From Betaproteobacteria bacterium (GTDB lineage Bacteria > Pseudomonadota > Gammaproteobacteria > Burkholderiales > Usitatibacteraceae): a stretch of 64,000 nucleotides of DNA. Position numbers and translations under genes: made by a program. Shown here in pieces: positions 1 through 10,079 of the stretch. Location of the stretch: the NCBI GenBank assembly GCA_016708825.1, contig JADJEZ010000009.1:141648-205647 (forward strand). The letters run 5' to 3'. The notes beneath the pieces were generated by a model. It made no database searches, was not told where the DNA came from, and saw only the letters and a program-made list of their open reading frames with translations. Position 1 is the stretch's first letter. The number at the start of each line of letters is the position of its first letter.

Positions 1-378
1 GTGCGCCACCTCGCGCAGGAACTCCATCGTGTGCGCCTTGGGCTGGATCGGGTAGGTGTCGGGGTCGTCCACCTTGCCCACCACGCGGATCCCGGTCGCC
101 TGCATCTCGAAGGGCTGGCCCTTCGCGGGCGAGGGCACGATCGTTCCCACAGCCTCGATGGCGCAGCCCGCCGTCAGGTGCGCGACCTCGGTCGCGTAGT
201 TGGCGAGTGCATTGGTCGCCACGATCTGCACGGGATGGAAGCAGGAACCATCGGAGAGGTGCACGAAGGACAGGCCCGACTTGGAGTCGCGGCGGGTGCG
301 CACCCAGCCGCGCAGCGTGACGGGCTGGTCGGCGGGGGCCGTGCCGGAAAGGACGGCCTTGCAGGAAAGGACATTCAT
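1..378 (-). CDS. asnS: Asparaginyl-tRNA synthetase, N-terminal part (cut by window edge)
   Basis: Charges tRNA-Asn with asparagine in the cytoplasm. Only the first 126 codons are inside the window; the gene runs off the left edge. The visible part is the OB-fold anticodon-binding domain of class IIb synthetases: it contains the strands LRGWVRTRRDSK and SFVHLSDGS, followed by GTIVPSPAKGQPFEMQA and YPIQPKAHTMEFLREVAH, which is the linker leading to the class II core and is characteristic of AsnRS rather than AspRS. Two overlapping ATGs lie at 378 and 374; only the one at 378 is in frame. It follows ppk2 on the same strand after about 54 bases. Confidence 0.92.
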   Translation of the reverse strand, partial: MNVLSCKAVLSGTAPADQPVTLRGWVRTRRDSKSGLSFVHLSDGSCFHPVQIVATNALANYATEVAHLTAGCAIEAVGTIVPSPAKGQPFEMQATGIRVVGKVDDPDTYPIQPKAHTMEFLREVAH

Positions 379-432
379 GGGGTCTGGGAATCCGGGGCTT
401 TCGAAGCCCGGATTATAAGGGGCGCGTGCCCC

Positions 433-1692
433 TCACCCCGAAGGAGCGGTGATGACGTTCTCGCCGCGCTCGAAGACGACCTGCGCGCGGCCGACGATCA
501 GCGGGTCGAGCGCGCCGATCAGCTCGGGATTCTTGTTGGTATAGGAGAGCTTGTGCAGCAGGTAGCGCATGGCGTTCAGGCGCGCGCGCTTCTTGCAGTC
601 GCTCTTGATCACGATCCACGGCGCGTCCGTGGTGTCCGTGTGGAAGAACATCGCCTCCTTGGCGCGCGTGTAGTCCTCCCACTTGTCGAGCGAGGCCATG
701 TCGATGGGCGAGAGCTTCCACTGCTTGAGGGGGTGCACCTCGCGCTCCTTGAAGCGGCGGCGCTGCTCGCGGCGACTCACGGAAAACCAGAACTTGAAGA
801 GGTGTATGCCCTGGCGCACGAGCATGCGCTCGAACTCCGGCGCCTGGCGCATGAACTCCTGGTACTCGTTGTCAGTGCAGAAGCCCATCACGCGCTCGAC
901 GCCCGCCCGGTTGTACCAGCTGCGGTCGAACAGCACGATTTCGCCGGCGGTGGGCAGGTGCTCGACGTAGCGCTGGAAGTACCACTGCCCGCGCTCCTCC
1001 ACGGTGGGCTTCTCCAGCGCCACCACCCGTGCGCCCCGGGGATTCAGGTGCTCCATGAAGCGCTTGATGGTGCCGCCCTTGCCCGCCGCGTCGCGGCCCT
1101 CGAAGATCACGATGACGCGCTGCCCCTTTTCCTTCACCCAGGCCTGGAGCTTCAGGAGCTCGACCTGCTGGCGGTACTTCTGCCGCTCGTAGCCCTTGCG
1201 CGACAGGAGGTTCTTGTAGGGGTAGCCGCCCTCCTTCCAGTTGTCCGAAAGCTCGCGGTCGGCCTGGGTGCGCGCGAGCGCGTCGAGCCCGCGCTGCTGC
1301 TCGAGCACCGCGCGCAGGATGCGCGACGCGTCGCCCGGATTCACGCCCTCGAGGAGGTCGCGTATCGCGCCCGCCGTCACCTCGTCCGCGGCGGCACCGG
1401 CCTGCTCCGTCGCGTAATCCTCGATCGCTCGCGGGTCGAGCACCGGCGCCGTATCCCCGGCCTCGACAGGGCGGGTGGCATCGCGCACGGAGCGGGAGCG
1501 CTTCGATGCGCGCTTCGCATCGGGTTTCACCACCAGCTTCGCGGCGGCTGTCCTGGGAGGTTTCGCAGCGCGCTTCACCACCAGCTTCGCGGCGGCTGCA
1601 TCGGGAGGCTTCGCAGCGAGCTTCGCCGTGGGTTTCGCGGCCGTGCGGCTGCGGCGCTTGCTGCGGGCGATCACGGGGCGGGGCGAAGGCAT
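433..1692 (-). CDS. ppk2: Polyphosphate kinase 2 with basic N-terminal repeat extension
   Basis: PPK2-family kinase, moving phosphate between polyphosphate and nucleotides in the cytoplasm. From the ATG at 1692 it is 419 residues. Walker A GRDAAGKGG lies near 199-207, and the lid-region motif DRSWYNRAGVERVMGF starts near 256; both are family hallmarks. The first ~80 residues are an unusual low-complexity Lys/Ala/Pro/Arg tail holding two copies of a 16-residue repeat of the type AAAKLVVKxAAKPP; ordinary PPK2 proteins are near 300 residues. The frame is open 21 codons further up to 1755, touching the stop of the RND gene, but the ATG at 1692 is more likely. Chromosomal PPK2 next to asnS has no obvious pathway link. 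Confidence 0.93.
   Translation of the reverse strand: MPSPRPVIARSKRRSRTAAKPTAKLAAKPPDAAAAKLVVKRAAKPPRTAAAKLVVKPDAKRASKRSRSVRDATRPVEAGDTAPVLDPRAIEDYATEQAGAAADEVTAGAIRDLLEGVNPGDASRILRAVLEQQRGLDALARTQADRELSDNWKEGGYPYKNLLSRKGYERQKYRQQVELLKLQAWVKEKGQRVIVIFEGRDAAGKGGTIKRFMEHLNPRGARVVALEKPTVEERGQWYFQRYVEHLPTAGEIVLFDRSWYNRAGVERVMGFCTDNEYQEFMRQAPEFERMLVRQGIHLFKFWFSVSRREQRRRFKEREVHPLKQWKLSPIDMASLDKWEDYTRAKEAMFFHTDTTDAPWIVIKSDCKKRARLNAMRYLLHKLSYTNKNPELIGALDPLIVGRAQVVFERGENVITAPSG
1526..1621. repeat. 48-bp tandem repeat (2 copies) inside ppk2
   Basis: Two adjacent copies of a 48-base unit begin at 1526 and 1574, both opening with TTCACCACCAGCTTCGCGGC. They differ at only a few bases and keep frame, encoding the duplicated 16-residue basic repeat in the N-terminal tail of PPK2. 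Such in-frame repeats can gain or lose copies by slippage. Confidence 0.8.
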
Positions 1693-1755
1693 GGCGAACT
1701 CGATGGCAACGGGAGGCCGATGGGGCCGGTATAGCACGGGCCCGCGGCGGGACAC

Positions 1756-4700
1756 TTAATCCGCGTCAACGCTCCGCGCCGCCCCGGGCAGGACGCCCCG
1801 CGCGTCGAAACGCTCGGTCACCGGCCCGCGGCCCGAATAGCGGTCGAGGGCGAGGTAGATGACCGGCGTGATGAAGAGCGTCACGGCCTGGGAGAGCAGC
1901 AGCCCGCCCACGACCGCGAGGCCCAGGGGCTGGCGCAGCTCCGCGCCCGCGCCGAGGCCGAGCGCGATCGGAACCGCGCCCATGAGCGCGGCCGACGTGG
2001 TCATCATGATCGGCCTGAAGCGCAGCAGGCAGGCTTCGCGAATCGCCTGCGCGGGCGCCATGCCGCGCTCGCGCTGCGCGTCGAGCGCGAAGTCGATCAT
2101 CATGATGGCGTTCTTCTTCACGATCCCGATCAGCATCAGCACGCCGATCACGGCGATGATCGACAGGTCGAAGCGGAAGAGCCACAGCGTCACCAGCGCC
2201 CCCACGGCCGCCGAGGGCAGCCCCGCGAGGATGGTGATCGGGTGGATGTAGCTCTCGTAGAGCACGCCCAGCAGCACGTAGATCACGACGATGGCGCCCA
2301 GGATCAGCCACACCTGGCTCGCCTGCGAGGCCTGGAAGGCCGCCGCGTCCCCGCCCCAGCCGGTGAGCACCGAGGCCGGCAGGTTCGCTTCCGCCTTGAA
2401 GCGCTCGATGCGACCCGAAGCCTCGCCGAGGGAGGCGCCGGGCGCCAGGTTGAAGGCGATGGTGATGGCCTGGAGCTGGCCCTGGTGGTTGATCGAGACA
2501 GGCCCCACGCGCCGTGTCACCTTCGCGATGGAGGAGAGCGGGACCATGGCGCCGCTCTTGCTCCGGAGGTAAATCTTCTCGAAAGCGCTCTCGTCGACGC
2601 GGTCCGCGTCGGCCGCCTGCATGATCACCTTGAAGGCGTCGGTCGCCGTGAAGATGGTCGATACCTGGCGCTCGCCGAACGCGCTGTAGAGCGCGGTGCG
2701 GATGTCCTGGATCTGCACGCCCAGGGCGTTGGCCTTGTCGCGGTCGATGTCCAGCTGCGCCTGCAGGCCGCGAAGCTGCGCATCGCTCGTCACGTCGCGG
2801 AAGAGGGCGTCGGCGCGCATGCGCGCCATCACCGCTTCCGAGCCTTCCAGCAGCCCGCGATCGCTGACGCTCCGCAGCACGTACTGGTAGCGCGACTTGC
2901 TGATGCGCCCGCCCAGGCGCAGGTTCTGGATGGGGTTGAAGTACACGGTCACGCCCGGCAGGCGCCGCGTGGAGGCGCGCAGCTCCTCGATCACGCGCTC
3001 CATGGGCGCGCGCTCGCCGCGCGGCTTCATGCTGATGAAGATGCGCCCGCTGTTGGAGTCGCTCGCGTTCACGATCACCGTCTCGATCGCCGGGTTCTCG
3101 CCGATCGTGCTGCCCACCTTCTGCAGCAGCTCGCTCATCGCGGGAAACGAGATGTCCTCGACCGCTTCCGCCGTGACCAGCACCTGCCCCAGGTCCTCCG
3201 TGGGGAAGAACCCCTTCGGGATCGCCACGAAGAGCGCGACACTCGCCACGAGCGAACCGAGCGCGACGCCCAGGACCGTTCCGCGGCGGTGGAGGCACCA
3301 GTCGAGGCCCGCGGCGTAGCGCGCGAGCGTCCAGCGGAAGAGCCGGTCGAACCACGCCGTCCACGCGAGCGAGGGATCGTCGTGGCGCTCCCGCCCGAGG
3401 AAGCGCGAGGCGAGGAGCGGGATCAGCGTGAGGGAAACCCCCGCGGAAACCAGGATCGCGATGGAGACCACCACGGCGAACTCGTGGAAGATGCCGCCGA
3501 TGACGCCGGGCATGAAGAAGATCGGGATGAACACCGCAACGAGCGATAGCGATATCGACACGATCGTGAAGCCCATCTCGCGCGAGCCCTTGAGCGCCGC
3601 CCACATCGGCGCCTCCCCCGCCTCCAGGTGGCGCACGATGTTCTCCAGCATCACGATCGCGTCGTCCACCACCAGGCCCACGGCGAGCGTGATTCCCAGG
3701 AGCGATACGTTGTCGAGGCTGTAGCCCAGCCACTTCATGATGGCGAAGGTGCCGATGAGCGATATCGGCAGCGACAGCGCCGGGATGATCGTCGCCACCG
3801 GCCGGCGCAGGAAGAGGAATATCACCGCGATCACCAGCACCACGGTGATCCCGAGCGTGACCTTCACGTCGTGGATCGCCGCGCGGATGGGCTCGGAGCG
3901 GTCGATGCGCACCCAGAGCCGCACCGAGGCGGGCATCTGCGCCACGAGCGCGGGGACGGCGGCGCGGATCGCGTCCACGGTCGCCACGGTGTTCGCGTCG
4001 GGCTGGCGGCGCACGGAAAGCGTGATCGCGCGCTCTCCATTGGCCCAGCTCGCGGTCTTGAGAGACTCCACGCTGTCCTCGACATCGGCCACGTCCTGCA
4101 GGCGAACCGTCTTCCCGCCCGGAAGTGTGGCGACGATGAGGGGCCGGAACTCGGCCGCGCGCCGCATCTGGCGGTTCGCCTCGATGGTGAGCGTTTGCCG
4201 CGGCCCGTCGAGCGTGCCCACGGGGGAATTGGCGTTCGCCTGGCGCAGCGCCAGCGCGATGTCGTCCATGGTGAGGCCGCGCGCCGCGAGCGCGTTGGGG
4301 CGCACGTTCACGCGCACCGCGAAGCGTTTCTGCCCGTTGATGCGCACCTCCGCCACGCCCGGCAGCGTCGAGAGCGTGGGCGAGATGAGGTTCTCGGCGA
4401 AGCTGTCGAGGTCCGAGAGCGGCATCGCGGGCGAGGTGAGCGAGACGAAGATGATCGGGGAATCGGCCGGGTTCACCTTGCGGTACGAGGGCGGCGAGGT
4501 CATCTCCACGGGCAGCTCGCGCTGCGCGCGCAGGAGCGCGGCCTGGACATCCACGGCCGCCTTGTCGATGTCGCGGTTCTGGTCGAACTCGATCGTGATG
4601 GAGGTGTTGCCGAGCGTCGAGGACGACGTGATCACGCTCACGCTCGCGATGGTCGCGAACTGCTTCTCCAGCGGTGCCGCGACCGAAGAGGCCATGTTCT

Positions 4701-4869
4701 CCGGGCTCGCGCCGGGCAGGTTCGCGTTGACCGAGATGGTCGGCGCGTCGAACTGCGGCAGTGCGGCGATGGGGAGGTCCCGGTAGGCGATGAGCCCGGC
4801 CACGACGAACGCGGCCGAGAGCAGCACCGTCATCACCGGGCGGCGGATGAACGGCTCGGAGACGTTCAC
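1756..4869 (-). CDS. RND multidrug efflux transporter (HAE1 type)
   Basis: Inner-membrane proton-driven pump, 1037 residues, the normal size for hydrophobe/amphiphile efflux RND proteins. The N-terminus (VNVSEPFIRRPVMTVLLSAA) is the standard first transmembrane segment, followed by PQFDAPTISVNANLPGASPE. Transmembrane segment 4 keeps the paired aspartates in VGLVVDDAIVMLENI, and GIVKKNAIMMIDFALD marks the second half. The GTG start at 4869 overlaps the stop of the membrane-fusion gene by four bases (GTGA), so the two are translationally coupled. It resembles MdtB/MdtC, MexF and OqxB; substrate cannot be told. No outer-membrane channel gene is adjacent, so it presumably borrows a TolC-like protein from elsewhere. 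Confidence 0.94.
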   Translation of the reverse strand: MNVSEPFIRRPVMTVLLSAAFVVAGLIAYRDLPIAALPQFDAPTISVNANLPGASPENMASSVAAPLEKQFATIASVSVITSSSTLGNTSITIEFDQNRDIDKAAVDVQAALLRAQRELPVEMTSPPSYRKVNPADSPIIFVSLTSPAMPLSDLDSFAENLISPTLSTLPGVAEVRINGQKRFAVRVNVRPNALAARGLTMDDIALALRQANANSPVGTLDGPRQTLTIEANRQMRRAAEFRPLIVATLPGGKTVRLQDVADVEDSVESLKTASWANGERAITLSVRRQPDANTVATVDAIRAAVPALVAQMPASVRLWVRIDRSEPIRAAIHDVKVTLGITVVLVIAVIFLFLRRPVATIIPALSLPISLIGTFAIMKWLGYSLDNVSLLGITLAVGLVVDDAIVMLENIVRHLEAGEAPMWAALKGSREMGFTIVSISLSLVAVFIPIFFMPGVIGGIFHEFAVVVSIAILVSAGVSLTLIPLLASRFLGRERHDDPSLAWTAWFDRLFRWTLARYAAGLDWCLHRRGTVLGVALGSLVASVALFVAIPKGFFPTEDLGQVLVTAEAVEDISFPAMSELLQKVGSTIGENPAIETVIVNASDSNSGRIFISMKPRGERAPMERVIEELRASTRRLPGVTVYFNPIQNLRLGGRISKSRYQYVLRSVSDRGLLEGSEAVMARMRADALFRDVTSDAQLRGLQAQLDIDRDKANALGVQIQDIRTALYSAFGERQVSTIFTATDAFKVIMQAADADRVDESAFEKIYLRSKSGAMVPLSSIAKVTRRVGPVSINHQGQLQAITIAFNLAPGASLGEASGRIERFKAEANLPASVLTGWGGDAAAFQASQASQVWLILGAIVVIYVLLGVLYESYIHPITILAGLPSAAVGALVTLWLFRFDLSIIAVIGVLMLIGIVKKNAIMMIDFALDAQRERGMAPAQAIREACLLRFRPIMMTTSAALMGAVPIALGLGAGAELRQPLGLAVVGGLLLSQAVTLFITPVIYLALDRYSGRGPVTERFDARGVLPGAARSVDAD

Positions 4870-5915
4870 GTCGGCGCCTTCGGGGTCGCCGCCCCTTCGC
4901 GCTTGCCCACGCCCCTTTCCTCCCGCGCCGGCTTCTCGCCCAGGGTGACGAGGCTCCCGGAGCGCAGGTTCTGCGCGCCTTCGACCACGACCTTCGCGCC
5001 GGGGTCCACGCCGGAGACGACGGCGATGCCCTCGTCCACGTAGTCGAGCACGACCGGCCGCAGGCTCACCTTGCGGTCCTCGCCCACGACGAAGACGAAG
5101 CGGTTCTCCGGGCCCGTCTGCACCGCCTGGACGGGCACCACGGACGCCGCGGCGAGCTTGCGGGGTGCCACGATCACGTTCACGAACATGCCCGGCCACA
5201 GGCGGCTCGCGCGGTTGTCGAACCGGGCCTTCACGCGGATCGTGCCGGTGGCGCTGTCCACGGCGTTGTCCACGAAGTCGACGCGCCCCTGGAAGTTCTC
5301 GCTACCGCCGTCCGACGAAGCCTCGGCGAGCACCGGGCCCGCGGCGAGCGCGCGCTGCAGGGCGGGAAGCTCCTTCTCCGGCAGCGTGAAGGAAACCTGT
5401 ATCGGGTCGATCTGGGCCACGGTGACGAGCACCGTCCCGTTGGGCTGCACGAGGCTCCCCGGGCGCACGCCGATCGCGCCCGTGCGACCGGCGAAGGCGG
5501 CGTGGATGCGCGTATTGGCGAGCGCGACCTTCGCCGCCTCGACGGCCGCGAGGTCCACGGCGAGCTGGCCCTGGAGCGACTCCACCTGGTTCTGCGCGGC
5601 ATCCAGCGCCGACTGCGACACGAACTTCTGCTCGAAGAGCTGGCGCTGGCGTTCCAGCGTTCGCATCCCGTTGGCGAGGTCGGCGCGATCCTTCGCCACC
5701 TGCGCCAGGGACTTCTGCAGGCTCGCCTCCTCGGCGCGGGCGTCGAGGGAGACGAGGAGCTCGCCCCTCGCCACGTTCTGCCCCTCCCGAATGTGCACCT
5801 CGCGCACGGTGCTGGTGATCTGGGCGCGGATGTCGACGGACTGGAGTGCGACCACCGAGCCGTTGGCGCGCAGCCGCACCGGAACGTCGCGCCGGTCCAC
5901 GGTCGCCACCGTCAC
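4866..5915 (-). CDS. RND efflux periplasmic membrane-fusion protein (HlyD/AcrA family)
   Basis: Periplasmic adaptor joining the RND pump to an outer-membrane channel. Visible parts are the lipoyl half VREVHIREGQNVARGELLVSLDAR, an alpha-hairpin rich in Gln/Ala/Glu (roughly residues 60-125), the second lipoyl half NTRIHAAFAGRTGAIGVRPG, and the beta-barrel DNAVDSATGTIRVKARFDN. The GTG at 5915 is the first in-frame start, but it removes the signal/anchor. Upstream the frame stays open through LAAGGWWYTGRDKAPRAATK without a start, while the missing pieces VRRRALV and LLAVLG sit in the other two frames. The original start was probably the GTG at 6039, directly after the peptidase stop, with two single-base losses near 6018 and 5998. 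Confidence 0.88.
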   Translation of the reverse strand: MTVATVDRRDVPVRLRANGSVVALQSVDIRAQITSTVREVHIREGQNVARGELLVSLDARAEEASLQKSLAQVAKDRADLANGMRTLERQRQLFEQKFVSQSALDAAQNQVESLQGQLAVDLAAVEAAKVALANTRIHAAFAGRTGAIGVRPGSLVQPNGTVLVTVAQIDPIQVSFTLPEKELPALQRALAAGPVLAEASSDGGSENFQGRVDFVDNAVDSATGTIRVKARFDNRASRLWPGMFVNVIVAPRKLAAASVVPVQAVQTGPENRFVFVVGEDRKVSLRPVVLDYVDEGIAVVSGVDPGAKVVVEGAQNLRSGSLVTLGEKPAREERGVGKREGAATPKAPT

Positions 5916-6039
5916 CGCTACGGGCGCGCCCCCGCCTTTCGTCGCCGCGCGCGGCGCCTTGTCGCGTCCCGTGTACCACCACCCGCCCGCGGCCAGCGCG
6001 GGCCGAGAACGGCGAGGAGACGAGCGCGCGACGCCGCAC

Positions 6040-7509
<1,470 letters not shown>

Positions 7510-7566
7510 GGCGCGCTTCCTTCGGCTTGGATGCGGCAATTCTACTGCCCGCGCCCCGGCACCGCG

Positions 7567-7572
7567 TAAAAT
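7567..7572 (+). promoter_or_regulatory. Candidate -10 element upstream of the small conserved protein
   Basis: TAAAAT stands out in a GC-rich divergent gap, 31 bases before the ATG at 7604. A matching -35 is not clear, so this is a suggestion from base composition and position only. Confidence 0.35.
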
Positions 7573-7603
7573 GGCGCCACTCCACCTCCCAGAAGCCATC
7601 TCC

Positions 7604-7879
7604 ATGAAACTCACCGACCTGCACAAGAACCAGGGGCTCAAGATCGAGGGCGTTGCCCGCCGCGGCGGTGTCGCCGACCGCTACGGCAAGGGCGCGGGAC
7701 TCGTGCCCGACCGCAAGGAACAGAGGAAGCTCGACGCCGCCGCGGGCCTCGTGCCCTTCGCCTGCAAGCTGCACGGCGACCTCGTGAAGGAAATCACCGA
7801 GCGCGCCCAGGCCAAGGGCACGGGCCTGAACGAGACCGTCGCGGAGCTCCTGACGAAGGGACTCGCCGCGAAGAAGTAG
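7604..7879 (+). CDS. Small conserved protein of unknown function
   Basis: A 91-residue soluble, charged protein; I do not recognise a named family. The N-terminal half is glycine- and arginine-rich (KIEGVARRGGVADRYGKGAG), and the C-terminal half from about residue 47 (LVPFACKLHGDLVKEITERA) looks like one or two amphipathic helices ending in lysines. The ATG at 7604 was chosen because the frame upstream is antisense to the peptidase and has foreign composition. It lies 11 bases before yaeQ on the same strand and may share its transcript. Confidence 0.7.
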   Translation: MKLTDLHKNQGLKIEGVARRGGVADRYGKGAGLVPDRKEQRKLDAAAGLVPFACKLHGDLVKEITERAQAKGTGLNETVAELLTKGLAAKK

Positions 7880-7890
7880 GCGCGGCCCCG

Positions 7891-8439
7891 ATGGCCCTCA
7901 AGGCGACCATCTTCAAGGCCGAACTCACGGTGTCGGACCTGGACCGCGCCCACTACGGGACGCACACGCTGCGGATCGCGCGCCACCCGTCCGAGACCGA
8001 CGAGCGGATGATGGTGCGCGTGCTCGCCTTCGCGATGAATGCCGACGAGCGCCTCGCGTTCGGCCGCGGCCTGTCGAGCGAAGCCGAAGCCGACCTGTGC
8101 CTCACGGATCTCACCGGCGCCATCGACCTGTGGGTCGACGTGGGCCTTCCGGACGAACGCGAGATCCGCAAGGCCTCGGGCCGGGCCGCGCGGGTGGCGG
8201 TATACACCTACGGCACCGGAGCGGAACTGTGGTGGAAGGACAACGCGGCCGCCCTTGCGCGCCTGCCGAACCTCGCCGTCGTGAACCTGCCGCTGGAGGC
8301 CACGCGGGCGCTCGCGGCCCGGGCGGCGCGGACGATGAAGATGCAGTGCACCATCCAGGAGGGGCACGTGTGGCTTTCGGACGCGGGGGAATCGATCGTG
8401 ATCGAGCCGCGCATCCTCCAGCAGCCCGCGTCCGCCTAG
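7891..8439 (+). CDS. yaeQ: YaeQ family protein
   Basis: A 182-residue member of the YaeQ family, close to the usual 180. The opening MALKATIFKAELTVSDLDR, then HTLRIARHPSETDERMMVRVLAFA and GLPDEREIRKASGRA, are characteristic. The fold is related to PD-(D/E)XK nucleases and the conserved charged residues (ERMMVR, E in ELWW, K in WWKDN) are present, but the cellular role is not established; the E. coli protein was once linked to transcription elongation by suppression data. It sits between a small conserved gene and a LuxR-type regulator, 26 bases before the latter. Confidence 0.9.
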   Translation: MALKATIFKAELTVSDLDRAHYGTHTLRIARHPSETDERMMVRVLAFAMNADERLAFGRGLSSEAEADLCLTDLTGAIDLWVDVGLPDEREIRKASGRAARVAVYTYGTGAELWWKDNAAALARLPNLAVVNLPLEATRALAARAARTMKMQCTIQEGHVWLSDAGESIVIEPRILQQPASA

Positions 8440-8465
8440 CCCCGCTCACGAGAGGCGAAGGCGCC

Positions 8466-10079
8466 ATGACGGACGTGAACGCGACGGATGCGGCAGGCAG
8501 GCTCGGCGCCCTGCTGCTCCAGGTGTGGGAGCAGACGAGCGAGAGCGGGGAGACGGGTTTCCAGGACCGCGCCCTGCGCCTGCTCGCCGGCGCGCTGCCC
8601 TTCGACGCCGCGATCTGGGGCTACGCCCACAGCGCGGCGGGCAGCCTCGTGCCGCACACGGTGTTCCTCTATCGCATCCCGCCCGACGCCGTGGAGGGCT
8701 GGAAGGCGTTGCGCGCGGACGACCGGCTCACCGTGGAGCTGCTCGCCCGGCCCGGCATCGCCGTGCTCCTCGACGGCGACCGCGACTCGGCGGCGCTCGC
8801 GCCCGCGCTGCAGGACTTCAACCGGCGGCACAAGCTCCACCACGGCTGCGCGGTGGCCTTCGGGCACGCGTTCTCCGGCCTCGGGGTCTTCGTCTCGCTC
8901 TACCGCCGGCGCGGCGCGCCCGCGTTCTCGCCGGACGACGCGCGCCTGCTCGAACTCGCCTGCCCCCACCTGAGCGCGGCCTTCGACGCCTATCGCCGCC
9001 GCAGCCTGATGGCGAACGCCGGCTACACGGGCATCGGCGGCGGGGCGGCGCTGGTGGATCGGCACGGCTTCCTGCACCTCACCGACGAGCCTTTCCTGCG
9101 CCTGCTGCGCCTGGGCTGGCCGCAGTGGCAGGGCCCGCAACTGCCGCCCGAGTGCCTCGCCACGGCGGGCGCCGACGTGCACCGCAAGGGGGTGGTCGTG
9201 TCGTGGCGGCCCCTGCAGGGCGAGAGCCTGAACCTCTACCTCGCCCGCCCGGACGGTGCGGCCGATCTCCTCACCTTCCGGCAGGCGGAAATCGCGCGCG
9301 CCTACGCGAGCGGCAAGCAGCACAAGGCGATCGCCCTCGAGCTGAAGATCACGCCGGCCACGGTGCGCAACCACCTGCGCCTGATCTACGGCGTGCTCGG
9401 CGTGCGCAACAAGGTGGAGCTGGTGGCGGCACTCGAGTCGGCGCCGCAGATCTCCGCTGCACCGCGGCGCCAGGCTGTCCGGCTGAAGCCCCGCGCGGCC
9501 CCGTGCCGCGCACCAAAGCGCCCCCCCGGCGCAATCCCCTCCCCGCAAGGGCGATGCATGCATTCGCATGATGCAAATGCATCATGGCCGCGCCCGCCGC
9601 GCATCTCCGGCCTGCCTCGTGACGAGCCGACATCCCTGTCGGTCACGTTCACGAGGCAATCGCAGTGCGCAACAGACTTCCGTACGCCGCCGCCCTCGCC
9701 GCGGCATCCCTGCTCGGCATTCTTCCGCTGCCCTCCTTCGCCGAAGGCGATGTCTCGCCGGCCGGCACGCCCGCGGCCAAATCCAGCGGCACGGCGCCAA
9801 TTCGTATCGCGACGCGGTCCCCGGCGCCCTCCTCCCGCTACCACGCGCCGCTCGCACTCACCGCCGAGGTGGAAGGCGATTTCGGCCCCGTCGCCGGCAC
9901 CCTCGCGTTCCACTTCGCCGGCCAGCCCATCGCCGGCTGCGAGGCGGTCGCGGTCCTCGGCGGCAAGGCCGCGTGCACCGCGCGCGCGCTTCCCGCGGGG
10001 ATCGGCGCCATCGAGACGCGCTTCGCAGGTGATGCAACCTACGAGGCGTCCGCGGGCGAAGCGCTGCGCCACTACGTGA
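8466..10079 (+). CDS. LuxR-type transcriptional regulator (open frame overruns into the next gene)
   Basis: A cytoplasmic regulator whose C-terminal DNA-binding domain is clear: residues ~269-325 hold TFRQAEIARAYASGKQHKAI and ITPATVRNHLRLIYGVLGV, a LuxR/GerE helix-turn-helix. The first ~260 residues resemble a GAF/PAS-like sensor but carry no motif I can name. The oddity is the end. The recognisable domain stops near 9445, yet no stop codon appears in this frame until 10079, more than 400 bases inside the following gene, and the extra tail is Pro/Arg/Ser-rich and shadow-like. Either the true stop was lost to an indel in 9445-9660, or the tail is real. The ATG at 8466 follows AGAGGCGAAGG. Confidence 0.75.
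   Translation: MTDVNATDAAGRLGALLLQVWEQTSESGETGFQDRALRLLAGALPFDAAIWGYAHSAAGSLVPHTVFLYRIPPDAVEGWKALRADDRLTVELLARPGIAVLLDGDRDSAALAPALQDFNRRHKLHHGCAVAFGHAFSGLGVFVSLYRRRGAPAFSPDDARLLELACPHLSAAFDAYRRRSLMANAGYTGIGGGAALVDRHGFLHLTDEPFLRLLRLGWPQWQGPQLPPECLATAGADVHRKGVVVSWRPLQGESLNLYLARPDGAADLLTFRQAEIARAYASGKQHKAIALELKITPATVRNHLRLIYGVLGVRNKVELVAALESAPQISAAPRRQAVRLKPRAAPCRAPKRPPGAIPSPQGRCMHSHDANASWPRPPRISGLPRDEPTSLSVTFTRQSQCATDFRTPPPSPRHPCSAFFRCPPSPKAMSRRPARPRPNPAARRQFVSRRGPRRPPPATTRRSHSPPRWKAISAPSPAPSRSTSPASPSPAARRSRSSAARPRAPRARFPRGSAPSRRASQVMQPTRRPRAKRCATT
9567..9586. promoter_or_regulatory. Near-perfect 20-bp palindrome, candidate operator
   Basis: CATGATGCA and TGCATCATG are perfect 9-base inverted arms separated by AA, preceded by further GATGCATGCAT-type sequence. 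It is the most AT-rich spot of the region, lies about 80 bases upstream of the FG-GAP gene and just after the LuxR domain. There is no T-run, so it resembles a protein-binding site more than a terminator. The LuxR neighbour is a natural candidate binder, but this is inference. Confidence 0.5.

Noticed and set aside
1..1734. Long plus-strand reading frame rich in His, Arg, Leu and Ala
   Set aside because: It is antisense to asnS and ppk2, whose motifs are unmistakable. High GC removes stops from opposite frames; no motif or start signal supports it.
2242..5043. Two long plus-strand frames opposite the RND pump
   Set aside because: Their compositions (His/Arg/Asp-rich) are the shadow of RND codons, and the minus-strand protein is a full-length recognised family member.
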